38,900 nucleotides of DNA from Deltaproteobacteria bacterium (GCA_016875025.1 VGSH01000017.1:1-38900), one strand, 5' to 3'; counted from the stretch's first letter, positions 1-7,138 are shown. Numbers and translations: made by a program. The notes: generated by a model not told the origin, from the letters alone.

Positions 1-60
1 TATCCGGTTCTTGTTCATCGGCTCGCAGCTTCGCTCCACGCTTCCTCCCCACGCTCGGTC

Positions 61-149
61 GCCCTCACGCAGTTGCGCTTCACTTCGTTCGCTGTGATCA
101 ACTTACGGCGGGACTTACACCCGCAAGAGTGCGCCCATGCTGGGCGCAC
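61..149. repeat. Paired hairpins in gene-free left edge
   Basis: I see no gene in bases 1-150. Two short hairpins follow each other: GCGGG at 108-112 pairs with CCCGC at 120-124, and TGCGCCCA at 130-137 pairs exactly with TGGGCGCA at 141-148. The form is that of a short interspersed palindromic element downstream of a tRNA. The limits are approximate and no second full copy is visible in this window. Confidence 0.35.
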
Positions 150-151
150 CA

Positions 152-184
152 TAAAAAATCCCCTCCAGAATTCTGGAGGGGATC
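152..184 (-). terminator. Rho-independent terminator after the tRNA-Asn 3' fragment
   Basis: Read on the minus strand, a perfect self-complementary stem (158-183, ATCCCCTCC with its complement around an AATT tip) is followed by a run of six T. It lies about 10 bases beyond the CCA-like end of the tRNA-Asn fragment at 193-226. The intact tRNA-Asn further right has its own hairpin at a similar distance, so the tRNA-end-plus-terminator arrangement occurs twice. Confidence 0.7.
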
Positions 185-192
185 ATAAAAGC

Positions 193-226
193 TGGCTCCC
201 CAGTGCAAACTCGACTCCACCCAGAC
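193..226 (-). pseudogene. Partial tRNA-Asn 3' end (att-like remnant)
   Basis: On the minus strand this stretch ends in GCACTGGGGAGCCA, identical over 14 bases to the acceptor stem and CCA end of the complete tRNA-Asn at 575-650. Similarity continues into the T-arm (TCGAG is shared) with a few substitutions and small gaps. The 5' half of a tRNA cannot be folded from the neighbouring bases, so it is not a working tRNA. A displaced tRNA 3' end beyond an inserted gene is the usual footprint of integration into a tRNA gene. It could also be a decayed duplicate tRNA. Confidence 0.6.
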
Positions 227-265
227 GGACTGGCTGCCTCCGGCGGAAACAGCCATCATAAGCGG

Positions 266-538
266 TCATATCCCCAGCTTCTCTTTTCGCCATTCACGCC
301 CCTTGCCGGATTTCAAAAACTTCTCCCGTCGAATCGCTATTGTTTTCGATTCATATTTCTCAACGTGCAGCAACTCCCATATACCGCTGTCGGGCCCCGT
401 ATATTTTTGCCGAGAACCCGAATGCCTGTTGTGTTCTTTTAACCTGCGCTGCAGATCAGAAGTTTGACCGGTGTAAAGTTGATCAGCATTACTGTTTCGG
501 AGAATATAAACGTAATGAGTCTCTGCAGCCCCTCCGTA
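266..538 (-). CDS. GIY-YIG nuclease-like protein (UPF0213/YhbQ type), start unclear
   Basis: This is a small single-domain GIY-YIG protein of the type often found as a lone ORF in bacteria. The conserved core is visible: YVYILRN opens the domain, LYTGQTSDLQRRLKEHN supplies the second half of the GIY-YIG signature and the conserved Arg, and REKFLKSGKGREW is the typical C-terminal motif. The usual length is about 85-100 residues. No ATG, GTG or TTG lies in frame between the tRNA terminator hairpin and YVYIL. The only upstream in-frame start is a GTG at 599-601 inside tRNA-Asn, which is implausible. I give the reading frame from just after the terminator. A GGAGG at about 530-534 could be a ribosome site left behind by a lost start codon, so the gene may be decayed. 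It sits between a full tRNA-Asn and a tRNA-Asn 3' fragment. Confidence 0.65.
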   Translation of the reverse strand, partial: YGGAAETHYVYILRNSNADQLYTGQTSDLQRRLKEHNRHSGSRQKYTGPDSGIWELLHVEKYESKTIAIRREKFLKSGKGREWRKEKLGI

Positions 539-570
539 AAAAAGCCCGATTCCTTGCGGAATCGGGCTTT
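538..570 (-). terminator. Rho-independent terminator of tRNA-Asn
   Basis: On the minus strand, GCCCGATTCC pairs perfectly with GGAATCGGGC around a four-base loop and is followed by six T. It begins a few bases after the CCA end of tRNA-Asn and precedes the GIY-YIG frame. Confidence 0.85.
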
Positions 571-574
571 TAAT

Positions 575-650
<76 letters not shown>

Positions 651-856
651 TCAAATTATTTACTCAGTGACAAAGATGAGAAATTATATGGTATTTTAAT
701 CCCCTGTCAATCTTTTTTTAAAAATGCGGCGCTGTGGATTAAACGGGGAGTCGGCCTTGCATCCGGAGCTGCCATTGCCCTGTTCGGCACGCTTTTCTGT
801 ATAGCGAATATCACTGCGGTGCTGTAGTAGAGCAGACTAGAGCATGTAACTTTTTC

Positions 857-947
857 CTGTAGCCTTTTTCAGAAAAAATGTGCCCCCGTTCATGGTTCGA
901 CAGGCTCACCACGAACGGGGTTACATCTTCTTTTAAAAAGGCTGCAG
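857..947. repeat. 91-bp imperfect palindrome (MITE/REP-like)
   Basis: The two 40-base arms, CTGTAGCCTTTTT... and the complement of ...AAAAAGGCTGCAG, match at roughly four of five positions around the core TCGACAGGCTC. The inner part, CCCCGTTC(A/G)TGGT, recurs in the repeat cluster at 7290-7417, so this is a family. On the minus strand the inner hairpin is followed by a T-rich stretch and may terminate porin transcription. The rest of the gap 651-963 shows nothing else I can name. Confidence 0.7.
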
Positions 948-963
948 AAAAACAATAAATACT

Positions 964-2172
964 CTATAAAACCACGTGCAGACGCAGGCCGAATGTAGTG
1001 ACGGTGTTGGCCTTGCGTGCACCGGTAAGATTATGCGCCACCTGAATATCGGGGCTGATAAAGATGTGCTTGTTGAGCTTGAAATTATAGTAGGCCTCAA
1101 TCCGGCCTTCATCGGCCGTGCGGATGGCATCGGCGCGCAATTGATCCCGGAACGCCCCGCCCGGCACAGCCCGGCCGTAGGCCAGGCCGAACACATCATC
1201 GGGCCGCTGCCAGGCGCTACCCGCAACCTGGACGCCCAGGCTCCAGGCCTGCTTCGCCTCATAAATGTCGCTGCTTTGTCTGCCCCAGCGCGCAAAAGCG
1301 CACACATTGTCGGTAAGATACTGGTCAAAGCTTATGCCGAAGCCGGTGCCGGATTCATTGTTGTTTTGAGGGTTTCTGAGTTTTTCATGGTCGCTGCTGT
1401 TATGCCAGGCATATATGCGATAGGTGCCGGCGCGGCCGAGCAGTTCAGGCATAACGGCAAGCTCGCCAATTGAAAGACGGTCTTTTGATATGTTCGCAAA
1501 TTTGCGCCCATCCTCAAACACGCCCGCGCTCAACGCAATCCATGCAAGCGGGGTAACGGTGATGCGCGCGCCGTAAGCGTACTCAGGGCTGTCGATGGCA
1601 AGGCTGTTGACGAACTGGCTTGACAGGAACTGGCCGCGCTCATTATTGGCGACCTCGTTGGTGTCAAAATACGCGAACGGATCGAGCCGGCCCAGCGTGA
1701 TCACCAGGCGCTCATCAAACAGCGCCTGCTCGATCCAGAACTCTGCAACCTTTTCATCAAAGTCTTTGACATTGTCATTGACTCCCGTCAGGCCGCCGGC
1801 CTGCCGGGAGAGCCCGGTTCCGTCGGCCGCCTCAACGCGCGCCAGTGCGGATGCGCCCTGCCACAGCCGCGCTTCAAGTTTAAGGTCGGTGAGAACCTGC
1901 AGCTTTTCCCTGTCGTGGCGGGTGGGATAGCCGGGAACGCGTTTCCAGTTGTGATTATTATTAACTGAACCCTGCAAAACGGTTACGGCCTCAAGGCCGA
2001 ATGTAAACCTCTCAAAGAAAACATAGCCGGTTTCTTCTTCCTGCGCCCGGATGTCGTCCACTCCGGCGCACCATGCCGCCTGCGCTGAGGCTGCAACGCT
2101 TGCCATGCACATACACAGCGCCGCAATCAGCCGGACAGTGCGGTTTTTCCCTCGTGTATTTTTTAATTCCAT
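964..2172 (-). CDS. OprB-like outer-membrane porin
   Basis: The 402-residue product starts with a basic stretch and a hydrophobic segment (about residues 13-35), a Sec signal peptide, so the mature protein is exported. The remainder alternates short aromatic-rich beta strands and ends in LRLHVVL, compatible with an outer-membrane barrel. FAYFDTNEVANNERGQF and the segment around FARWGRQSSDIYEAKQAW recall the carbohydrate-selective porin OprB/alginate-porin families. It lies 31 bases downstream of the NikMN-type permease on the same strand and probably shares its transcript. From this context I infer that it may admit nickel or cobalt complexes rather than sugars. The substrate is not shown by the sequence. 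Confidence is high for a porin and moderate for OprB. Confidence 0.75.
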   Translation of the reverse strand: MELKNTRGKNRTVRLIAALCMCMASVAASAQAAWCAGVDDIRAQEEETGYVFFERFTFGLEAVTVLQGSVNNNHNWKRVPGYPTRHDREKLQVLTDLKLEARLWQGASALARVEAADGTGLSRQAGGLTGVNDNVKDFDEKVAEFWIEQALFDERLVITLGRLDPFAYFDTNEVANNERGQFLSSQFVNSLAIDSPEYAYGARITVTPLAWIALSAGVFEDGRKFANISKDRLSIGELAVMPELLGRAGTYRIYAWHNSSDHEKLRNPQNNNESGTGFGISFDQYLTDNVCAFARWGRQSSDIYEAKQAWSLGVQVAGSAWQRPDDVFGLAYGRAVPGGAFRDQLRADAIRTADEGRIEAYYNFKLNKHIFISPDIQVAHNLTGARKANTVTTFGLRLHVVL

Positions 2173-2203
2173 GCTTCTGTATCCTTTCCGTTGACGATTG
2201 AAA

Positions 2204-3106
2204 TTATACTATGCCAGTCCGTGTTGTTCTTAACATCCGCCCGATTGCAAAGGTACAGGCGAAAACAATACCGCTGCCGATACACCCGGCGATCACGGTT
2301 GAGAGCCCGGGATTGTTGATGAATGTCGCCTGATAATCAGGGAATATGGCCGGGATATCCAGGCCGTTAAACGCTGCAAATGACAACTTTTCCGCAACCC
2401 ATTCGAGCCCGTCCGGAAAACCGCTGGCAAACGGACTTACTGAGGCCGCAACAATCGCAAGCGCCGCCGCACCCACTGCACAAGCGTGTTCATGTGAGCT
2501 CCACTGCTTTTCCGCCCTGTGCAGTACCGTAACGACCGCTACTGTCAAAAGAGCTTCGCCAAGCCCGATCACGGCATGCACTGAAAGCATGGCAGGCATG
2601 ACCCGGCCGAATTCGACAGCCCCTGACATGGCAACCTGAATTGAACAGACCGCTGCTCCGGCAAGAACTGACAGAAATGACGCCACGGCCAGCGCTGCCG
2701 TATGGGGCACCCCGACTTTGACAGCCCTGTGAAAAACAAACCCCAGCAGGCCTGCGCCGATGCAAGCCATATTGAGAATATTGGCGCCGAGCGCATTGAC
2801 ACCGCCGTCGCCGAAGAAGAACGCCTGCACTGCCAGCACACTTGAGAGCGAAATGACCGCAAACGGAACGCCCAGCAGCGCAACCGCCAGCATGGCTCCC
2901 ACCATGTGGCCCGATGTCCCGTCTTGAACCGGGTAATTGAGCATTTGCAGGGCAAAAATCAGCGCAGTAACAGCAGCAAAGCGCGCGGGCGAGGGTTTTT
3001 CCTGTGCCGTGCGGGCTGCCAGGGCTGCGGCAACGACACCAGCCGCGCCGGCAACCAGCGTTACAGAACACACCGATCCATTTAACATTGATGCGGGGAT
3101 ATGCAT
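2204..3106 (-). CDS. NikMN/CbiMN-type nickel or cobalt ECF permease component
   Basis: This is the substrate-specific membrane component of a metal ECF transporter. The N-terminus MHIPASML matches the invariant Met-His start of NikM/CbiM, where the free amino end and His2 bind the metal. GTSGHMVGAMLA holds the second conserved His. About six hydrophobic segments span residues 10-200. The C-terminal third carries PDGLEWVAEKL, the PDGLE motif of NikN/CbiN, so the M and N parts are fused. The start is firm: TAAGGAG lies seven bases upstream. No ATPase (NikO/CbiO) or NikQ/CbiQ gene is adjacent, so these must lie elsewhere. Two NikR-box-like sites upstream and larB elsewhere in the window favour nickel over cobalt. 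The metal choice is inference. Confidence 0.85.
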   Translation of the reverse strand: MHIPASMLNGSVCSVTLVAGAAGVVAAALAARTAQEKPSPARFAAVTALIFALQMLNYPVQDGTSGHMVGAMLAVALLGVPFAVISLSSVLAVQAFFFGDGGVNALGANILNMACIGAGLLGFVFHRAVKVGVPHTAALAVASFLSVLAGAAVCSIQVAMSGAVEFGRVMPAMLSVHAVIGLGEALLTVAVVTVLHRAEKQWSSHEHACAVGAAALAIVAASVSPFASGFPDGLEWVAEKLSFAAFNGLDIPAIFPDYQATFINNPGLSTVIAGCIGSGIVFACTFAIGRMLRTTRTGIV

Positions 3107-3121
3107 GGTATTTCTCCTTAT

Positions 3122-3148
3122 TTGCTACGATAATTACGTTTGTGCTAC
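3122..3148 (-). promoter_or_regulatory. Second NikR-like site, degenerate, next to the permease RBS
   Basis: TTGCTAC, 13 bases, then GTGCTAC. It carries the 13-base segment GCTACGATAATTA (3124-3136), which also occurs in opposite orientation in the better site at 3275-3287. It touches the ribosome site of the nikMN-type gene. The right half is not a proper inverted half-site, so this call is weaker. Confidence 0.35.
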
Positions 3149-3261
3149 TTTTGGGTAAGCCAAAAACCGCTGCATGCCACTGTATCAACCATAGATTCAA
3201 AAATATTTAAGCTTATGACCTCCTTTCACAATTTTTTACGAACGTCTTTGTTATATTTATT

Positions 3262-3288
3262 TTGTTACGAATTTAATTATCGTAGCAC
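3262..3288 (-). promoter_or_regulatory. NikR-box-like operator
   Basis: TTGTTAC, 13 bases, then GTAGCAC. The NikR box described for Desulfovibrio and Geobacter relatives is GTGTTAC-N13/14-GTAACAC, so each half differs at one position and the spacing agrees. It lies about 155 bases upstream of the nikMN-type start in AT-rich DNA with -10-like hexamers. Nickel repression is inferred. Confidence 0.5.
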
Positions 3289-3423
3289 AACATTCCTGTG
3301 TGTCAATGTTTTTTTCAGCGCAACGTTGTACCGGTACATCCGGCCTGTCGGTCAGGTCGGATTGCGTGAAACAGTAGTAAGACCGGAGCACAAGGCGGCG
3401 TTGTCGTGCGCACAATTGCATGT

Positions 3424-3567
3424 TCAGGTTCCTTTCGAAGGCACAGTATATGCGGTTTTGAGACAAGTGCAGCCGCAGCATTTCCCGCTGCATCCACCTT
3501 GTTTGCCGGTCATGGTACGGCAGAACGATCTCCCCGCGATAAAAGCCACGACAGCAACGATTTTCAC
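3424..3567 (-). CDS. Small Cys-rich membrane protein, FeoB-associated-like (47 aa)
   Basis: A 47-codon frame starts at GTG 3567 (MKIVAVVAFI...). An in-frame TGA about 45 bases upstream and the TGA at 3424 bound it. Residues 2-13 are one short hydrophobic segment. They are followed by basic residues and a Cys cluster, CSGKCCGCTC (Cys26, 30, 31, 33, 35). This N-terminal anchor plus Cys-rich tail is the plan of the FeoB-associated Cys-rich membrane proteins. It lies 86 bases downstream of another Cys/His-rich small gene, and both follow a DtxR-like box. Its likely role is binding iron at the inner membrane next to FeoB. The ribosome site is weak, so the exact start is uncertain; ATG at residue 19 is an alternative. 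Confidence 0.5.
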   Translation of the reverse strand: MKIVAVVAFIAGRSFCRTMTGKQGGCSGKCCGCTCLKTAYTVPSKGT

Positions 3568-3653
3568 GACAACGCGTGCGGGGCCTGTCCCGTTGTTGCC
3601 TCATCCGGAGATTTTAAACAGCCTGCGAAAAAAGATTCGTTGCCGAATGCCTG

Positions 3654-3845
3654 TCAGATGTGGGCCGGGTCCAGGTACGTCGCCGCGCGCTCAATCAGGC
3701 TGAGTGCCAGCAGGCGTTCGCGTTCCCTGCGCTTGCAGGCGCAGTGTGCGCCGCAGGTGCCGCCGCATCCGCAGGTATGTCCGCATGAGTGGCCGGCGTG
3801 CTGCGCGTGTTCATTCGTGCTGTTTGCTTTCAATACGTTTTGCAT
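3654..3845 (-). CDS. Small Cys/His-rich putative metal-binding protein (63 aa)
   Basis: The product has a short polar N-terminus, a dense metal-ligand block at residues 13-38 (HAQHAGHSCGHTCGCGG, then TCGAHCACKRR: six Cys and five His), and a C-terminal helix (RRERERLLALSLIERAATYL). There is no membrane segment or signal peptide, so a cytosolic location is expected. An AAGGA lies about nine bases before the ATG. The gene is the first after a -10-like TATAAT overlapped by a DtxR/IdeR-like box (3962-3975). The feo genes end just upstream on the same strand. I do not recognise a named family. An iron- or other metal-binding accessory of the Feo system is my inference. Confidence 0.6.
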   Translation of the reverse strand: MQNVLKANSTNEHAQHAGHSCGHTCGCGGTCGAHCACKRRERERLLALSLIERAATYLDPAHI

Positions 3846-3961
3846 GATGCATCCTTTCCTTCCCTTGGGTTGTGTGGTCTTCGGCCGCAGGCTTCTGCCT
3901 TGCTGCCGGAGCGACTGCGTGATACAACGTCAGACTTGCCTCTCAATTACTATCAACATGG

Positions 3962-3986
3962 TTAGGTTGGCCTAACTTTTATTATA
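3962..3986 (-). promoter_or_regulatory. DtxR/IdeR-like box abutting a -10 hexamer
   Basis: GTTAGGTTGGCCTAAC (3961-3976) holds TTAG-N6-CTAA and closely matches the core of the IdeR/DtxR consensus TTAGGTTAGCCTAACCTAA. On the minus strand a TATAAT (3981-3986) lies just before it, so a bound regulator would cover the transcription start of the two small Cys-rich genes. No good -35 is visible. Confidence 0.6.
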
Positions 3987-4108
3987 AAAAAATATTTTCA
4001 TTGTTTATCGTGCTCACCTCGGACAGTGAACGAAAAAACCCGTCGCTTTCCCACCTGCCTTCATAAACCCGCCACTGCATGAGTACATAAAACTTTCGTG
4101 TTGTGCTG

Positions 4109-4294
4109 TCAGGCCGTCATTGCCGGCGGATCTTTTTTCTTGCCTTCCGCAGTACCGCACTGCGCGCGCACGGCACCAGGGCTGCAGGATCTGCACGCGC
4201 AGCCGCAGCCGCTTACAGGCCCCCGTTTCATGAAGCGGCGCACAAGCAGGGCCACGGCAGCAAAAACAATGCACAGTACAATGAGCGTTTCCAT
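4109..4294 (-). CDS. FeoB-associated Cys-rich membrane protein
   Basis: The 61-residue product has one membrane helix at residues 3-18 (LIVLCIVFAAVALLVRRF). A cytosolic tail follows with Cys at 30, 32, 34, 37 and 46 (CGCACRSC) and a Lys-rich end. This is the plan of the FeoB_associated family, small proteins encoded after feoB and thought to serve the FeoB pore. The ATG shares its A with the TGA of feoB (TGATG), which implies translational coupling and fixes the start. A longer upstream frame exists but lies inside feoB. Confidence 0.8.
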   Translation of the reverse strand: METLIVLCIVFAAVALLVRRFMKRGPVSGCGCACRSCSPGAVRAQCGTAEGKKKDPPAMTA

Positions 4295-6504
4295 CAGATA
4301 AACAGCTTTCCGACCTGGTAAATCGCCACTGACATGGCAAATGCCAGCCCCGTGTTGAACACTATTGAAAAGGCTCCCCATTTCCAGGAACCGGCCTCGC
4401 GCGCGATGCACACCACGGTCACAAAGCAGGGCGCATAAAACATGACGAACACCAGCAGGCTGACGGCTACCAGCGGGTTCCAGCCGGGAGATGAGGCCAG
4501 TGTTTCAGGGAGCGAGCCGGTTTCCTCGGGAGCGATCTCGCCCAGCGAGTAGGCTGTGCCAAGCGTGGACACGATGACTTCTTTGGCCGCAAAGCCCCCG
4601 ACGAGAGCGATATTGGTGCGCCAGTCAAAGCCGGCCAAACGGCTTATGCCTTCAAGCGAGGTGCCGATTCGGCCGGCAATGGAGTTGCGCAGCGCTGCTT
4701 CAGATTCTTTGCGGTCGACTGCGTCAAGTGCCTGCCTGAGCTGCAGCGCGGATTCGCTCAGTTCAGCGTCCTCTTCGGCGCTGTCGAGCTCCTGCGCGGC
4801 CGCGGGCGCGGAAATCAGTTCTTCGGTGCGCAGCTTTTCATAGGTGTGCAGCGATTGAGCGGGCAGCTGCGGAAAGGTCATCATGGCCCAGACCACGATC
4901 GAGATTGCCAGAATCACGGTGCCGGCCTTCCTGATGTATTGCCAGGTACGCTCCCAGGTGTGGATCAGCAGGCCCTTGACCGTGGGCAGACGATAGGGCG
5001 GCAGTTCCATGACAAACGGGGTTGATGCTCCGGCGATGACGGTTGAGCGCAGCAGCCGGGCTGACAGCAGCGCGACCGCCCAGGCCAGCAGCGTCAGCAA
5101 AAACATGACCAGCGCTTCGTGGCTGGCAAAAAACGCGGCGATCATCAAGGCCATGACCGGCAGCTTGGCACCGCAGTTCATGAACGGCGCGGTCAGCAGG
5201 GTTGCCAGTCGTTCGCGCGGCGAGCGCAGGGTGCGCGCGGCCATGACCCCCGGCACAGCGCAACCGCCGGCAATGCCGCCGGAAATGATGTAGGCCATCA
5301 CCGAGCTGCCGTGCAGCCCGAACATCCTGAATACGCGGTCGAGCATAAAGGCGACCCGGGCCAGATAGCCCGTGTCTTCGAGAATGGCGATACCGAAGAA
5401 CATGAACATGATAAGCGGAACAAACCCCAGAACACCGCCGGCGCCGTCGATGATGCCTGATATGATCAGTGATTTAAGCAGTCCGTCGGGCAGCGCACGG
5501 TCGGCCAGGTCCCCCAGATATCCGAACATGCTTTCACACCAGCCGACCGGCACCTCGCTGTAGGTAAACGTGAACTTGTACAGACCCAGCAGGATAAGCA
5601 GCATAATGAGCGGACCCACGAGCCGGTTGGTGAGCACCGCATCCAACGTATCTGAAAGATACATGCGGTCTTTGGTTGCTTGGCGCTGCACAACGCCTTT
5701 CATCATCGCGTGTATATAGCCGTAGCGGTGGTCGGCGATCAGGGCCTCAGGGTAGGTGTTCAGTGTCGCGCTGATATGGGCTGCCGTGCGCAGGGCGATG
5801 GCTTCAAGCTGACCGGAGATGTCCGCTGCAGCGATGCGCCCTTTCTCAAGGATCTGGGCGTCTTTCTCAAGGTATTTCAGGGCGGTCCAGCGTGCCGGAT
5901 ACGTTTCGGTCAGGAAGGCCCCGTGAATGATGATCTCCTCCATGGCAGCCAGGGCGCTGTCCAGGTCCTCGCCGTAGGATATTTCAAAGGTGCGCGGCCT
6001 GATTCCCGCGCGGGCTGCCTCAATGGCGGTCTCGATGAGCTGTGTTCTACCCTTGCCGCTGCGGGCCACTATCGGCACGACCGGCACGCCCAGAAGTTCG
6101 GCCAGCCGGTCCGCATCAATGCGCAGGCCGCGGCTTTCAGCAACATCCATCATATTGAGCGCAATCATGATCGGTATGCCGAGTTCCAGCAGCTGCAGGG
6201 CAAGATAGAGATTGCGCTCGAGGTTGGAAGCATCCACGATGTCAATGGTCAGCGCGGGGCGATCCTGCACGAGAAAATCGCGGGCCACAACCTCTTCCAG
6301 AGAATAGGCGGTCAGGGAATAGGTGCCGGGCAGGTCAACCACGCGCAGGCGCTCGCCGTTATGCTCACACATGCCATGCTTTTCCTCCACGGTCACGCCG
6401 GGGTAATTGCCCACGTGCTGGCGCGCGCCGGTCAGGCTGTTGAACAGGGTTGTCTTGCCCGTGTTGGGGTTGCCTGCAAGGGCAACGGTCAGGCCGGTAT
6501 CCAT
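4294..6504 (-). CDS. feoB: Ferrous iron transport protein FeoB
   Basis: FeoB is the GTPase-coupled inner-membrane permease for Fe(II). The N-terminal G domain shows GNPNTGKTT (residues 11-19), DLPGTYSL (G3) and NMMD (G4). A helical linker follows, then the polytopic C-terminal part with two Gate regions. The conserved Cys-containing motifs PFMNCGAKLPV and FYAPCFVTVVC line the proposed pore. At 736 residues it is a typical length. The start is well placed: GAGGAG of the ribosome site overlaps the feoA stop codon. Two feoA genes precede it and a Cys-rich partner follows with a one-base overlap. DtxR-like boxes upstream indicate iron- or manganese-responsive control. Confidence 0.97.
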   Translation of the reverse strand: MDTGLTVALAGNPNTGKTTLFNSLTGARQHVGNYPGVTVEEKHGMCEHNGERLRVVDLPGTYSLTAYSLEEVVARDFLVQDRPALTIDIVDASNLERNLYLALQLLELGIPIMIALNMMDVAESRGLRIDADRLAELLGVPVVPIVARSGKGRTQLIETAIEAARAGIRPRTFEISYGEDLDSALAAMEEIIIHGAFLTETYPARWTALKYLEKDAQILEKGRIAAADISGQLEAIALRTAAHISATLNTYPEALIADHRYGYIHAMMKGVVQRQATKDRMYLSDTLDAVLTNRLVGPLIMLLILLGLYKFTFTYSEVPVGWCESMFGYLGDLADRALPDGLLKSLIISGIIDGAGGVLGFVPLIMFMFFGIAILEDTGYLARVAFMLDRVFRMFGLHGSSVMAYIISGGIAGGCAVPGVMAARTLRSPRERLATLLTAPFMNCGAKLPVMALMIAAFFASHEALVMFLLTLLAWAVALLSARLLRSTVIAGASTPFVMELPPYRLPTVKGLLIHTWERTWQYIRKAGTVILAISIVVWAMMTFPQLPAQSLHTYEKLRTEELISAPAAAQELDSAEEDAELSESALQLRQALDAVDRKESEAALRNSIAGRIGTSLEGISRLAGFDWRTNIALVGGFAAKEVIVSTLGTAYSLGEIAPEETGSLPETLASSPGWNPLVAVSLLVFVMFYAPCFVTVVCIAREAGSWKWGAFSIVFNTGLAFAMSVAIYQVGKLFI

Positions 6505-6510
6505 GCGTAT

Positions 6511-6753
6511 TTACTCCTCATCAGTTTCCACGGTTATGTAATCAGCTTCATTGTTGCGCAGCATCAGGGTGAAATCCTGCAGGCGCAGCGCAACGGGATC
6601 TTTCAGGGGCGCTCTTCGCACAACCGTAAGCACGGCCCCCGGCACAAGCCCCATATCGCGGATGCGCCGACCCATCTCGGCTTGCGCTCCGATCGAAGCA
6701 ATGGTGCCGCTTTGGCCTAATTTCATCTGTCGAAGGCAAAGAGTCCTTTTCAT
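6511..6753 (-). CDS. feoA: FeoA domain protein (proximal to feoB)
   Basis: This is an 80-residue SH3-like FeoA protein, the cytosolic partner of FeoB. The family pattern is clear: LRQMKLGQSGTIASIG, then RRIRDMGLVPGAVLTVVRRAPLKDP, then LMLRNNEADYITVE. It ends in acidic residues whose GAGGAG codons double as the feoB ribosome site, six bases before feoB. A TTAG-N6-CTAA site sits in the 73-base gap upstream, so it may have its own regulated promoter. Confidence 0.93.
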   Translation of the reverse strand: MKRTLCLRQMKLGQSGTIASIGAQAEMGRRIRDMGLVPGAVLTVVRRAPLKDPVALRLQDFTLMLRNNEADYITVETDEE

Positions 6754-6794
6754 ACGTTTTTAAACCTCACGTTTTTTAATGAACATTAACTATA

Positions 6795-6808
6795 TTAGTT
6801 ATGGCTAA
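6795..6808 (-). promoter_or_regulatory. Second DtxR-like box, between the two feoA genes
   Basis: TTAG-TTATGG-CTAA lies in the AT-rich gap between the two feoA genes. It keeps the TTAG-N6-CTAA frame of the boxes at 3962 and 7125 but has a less symmetric centre. It could control an internal promoter for feoA-feoB. Confidence 0.45.
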
Positions 6809-6826
6809 TTAAAAAGCTAAAAAAAA

Positions 6827-7072
6827 TCACCTTACCAGTATTTTTTTTGCCATTCCCCGGCCGAGCGTGATCCGGCTGTCTCCCAGGCCGACAAGCAGCG
6901 GCCCCTGCCCGTGGTTCAGAATAATATTGACCTCAGCCTCTTTAACAAATCCCATGGCCAGAAGCCGGCCCTGTAAATTGTTGCCTGCCTGGACACCCGC
7001 TATGCGCACCCTGCGGCCGGGCGCAATGCTTGATAGATCCGTGCAGGCAATGTGAAGCGGTGTTTGTTTCAT
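6827..7072 (-). CDS. feoA: Second FeoA domain protein
   Basis: This 81-residue FeoA-fold protein shows APGRRVRIAGVQAGNNLQGRLLAMGFVKEAEVNII, then a C-terminal strand pair with LVGLGDSRITLGRGMAKKILV. It is only distantly similar to the other FeoA and lacks its acidic tail. Paired feoA genes before feoB are common in anaerobic and deltaproteobacterial feo operons. It is the first gene after the DtxR-like box at 7125-7138. It may fill the FeoC-like or a second FeoA position in the complex. Confidence 0.9.
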   Translation of the reverse strand: MKQTPLHIACTDLSSIAPGRRVRIAGVQAGNNLQGRLLAMGFVKEAEVNIILNHGQGPLLVGLGDSRITLGRGMAKKILVR

Positions 7073-7124
7073 AGTGTATGATATGCAAGCTTTCTTGTGA
7101 TGTAGTTATATTCAAGAAACAATA

Positions 7125-7138
7125 TTAGATTAACCTAA
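7125..7138 (-). promoter_or_regulatory. DtxR/IdeR-like box upstream of the feo operon
   Basis: TTAG-ATTAAC-CTAA, with flanks extending the match to the IdeR/DtxR consensus (TTAGATTAACCTAATTTAA, about 15 of 19 positions). On the minus strand TATAAC about 18 bases downstream is a possible -10, so the box would overlap the -35 region. The gap 7073-7446 otherwise holds only the repeat cluster. Confidence 0.65.

Noticed and set aside
976-1473. Plus-strand 165-residue frame
   Set aside because: It is the antisense shadow of the porin gene, whose protein has a signal peptide and family motifs.
3257-3604. Minus-strand 115-residue frame rich in Arg and Cys
   Set aside because: It overlaps the 47-residue Cys-rich gene in another frame and runs through the NikR-like sites; composition is that of a shadow frame.
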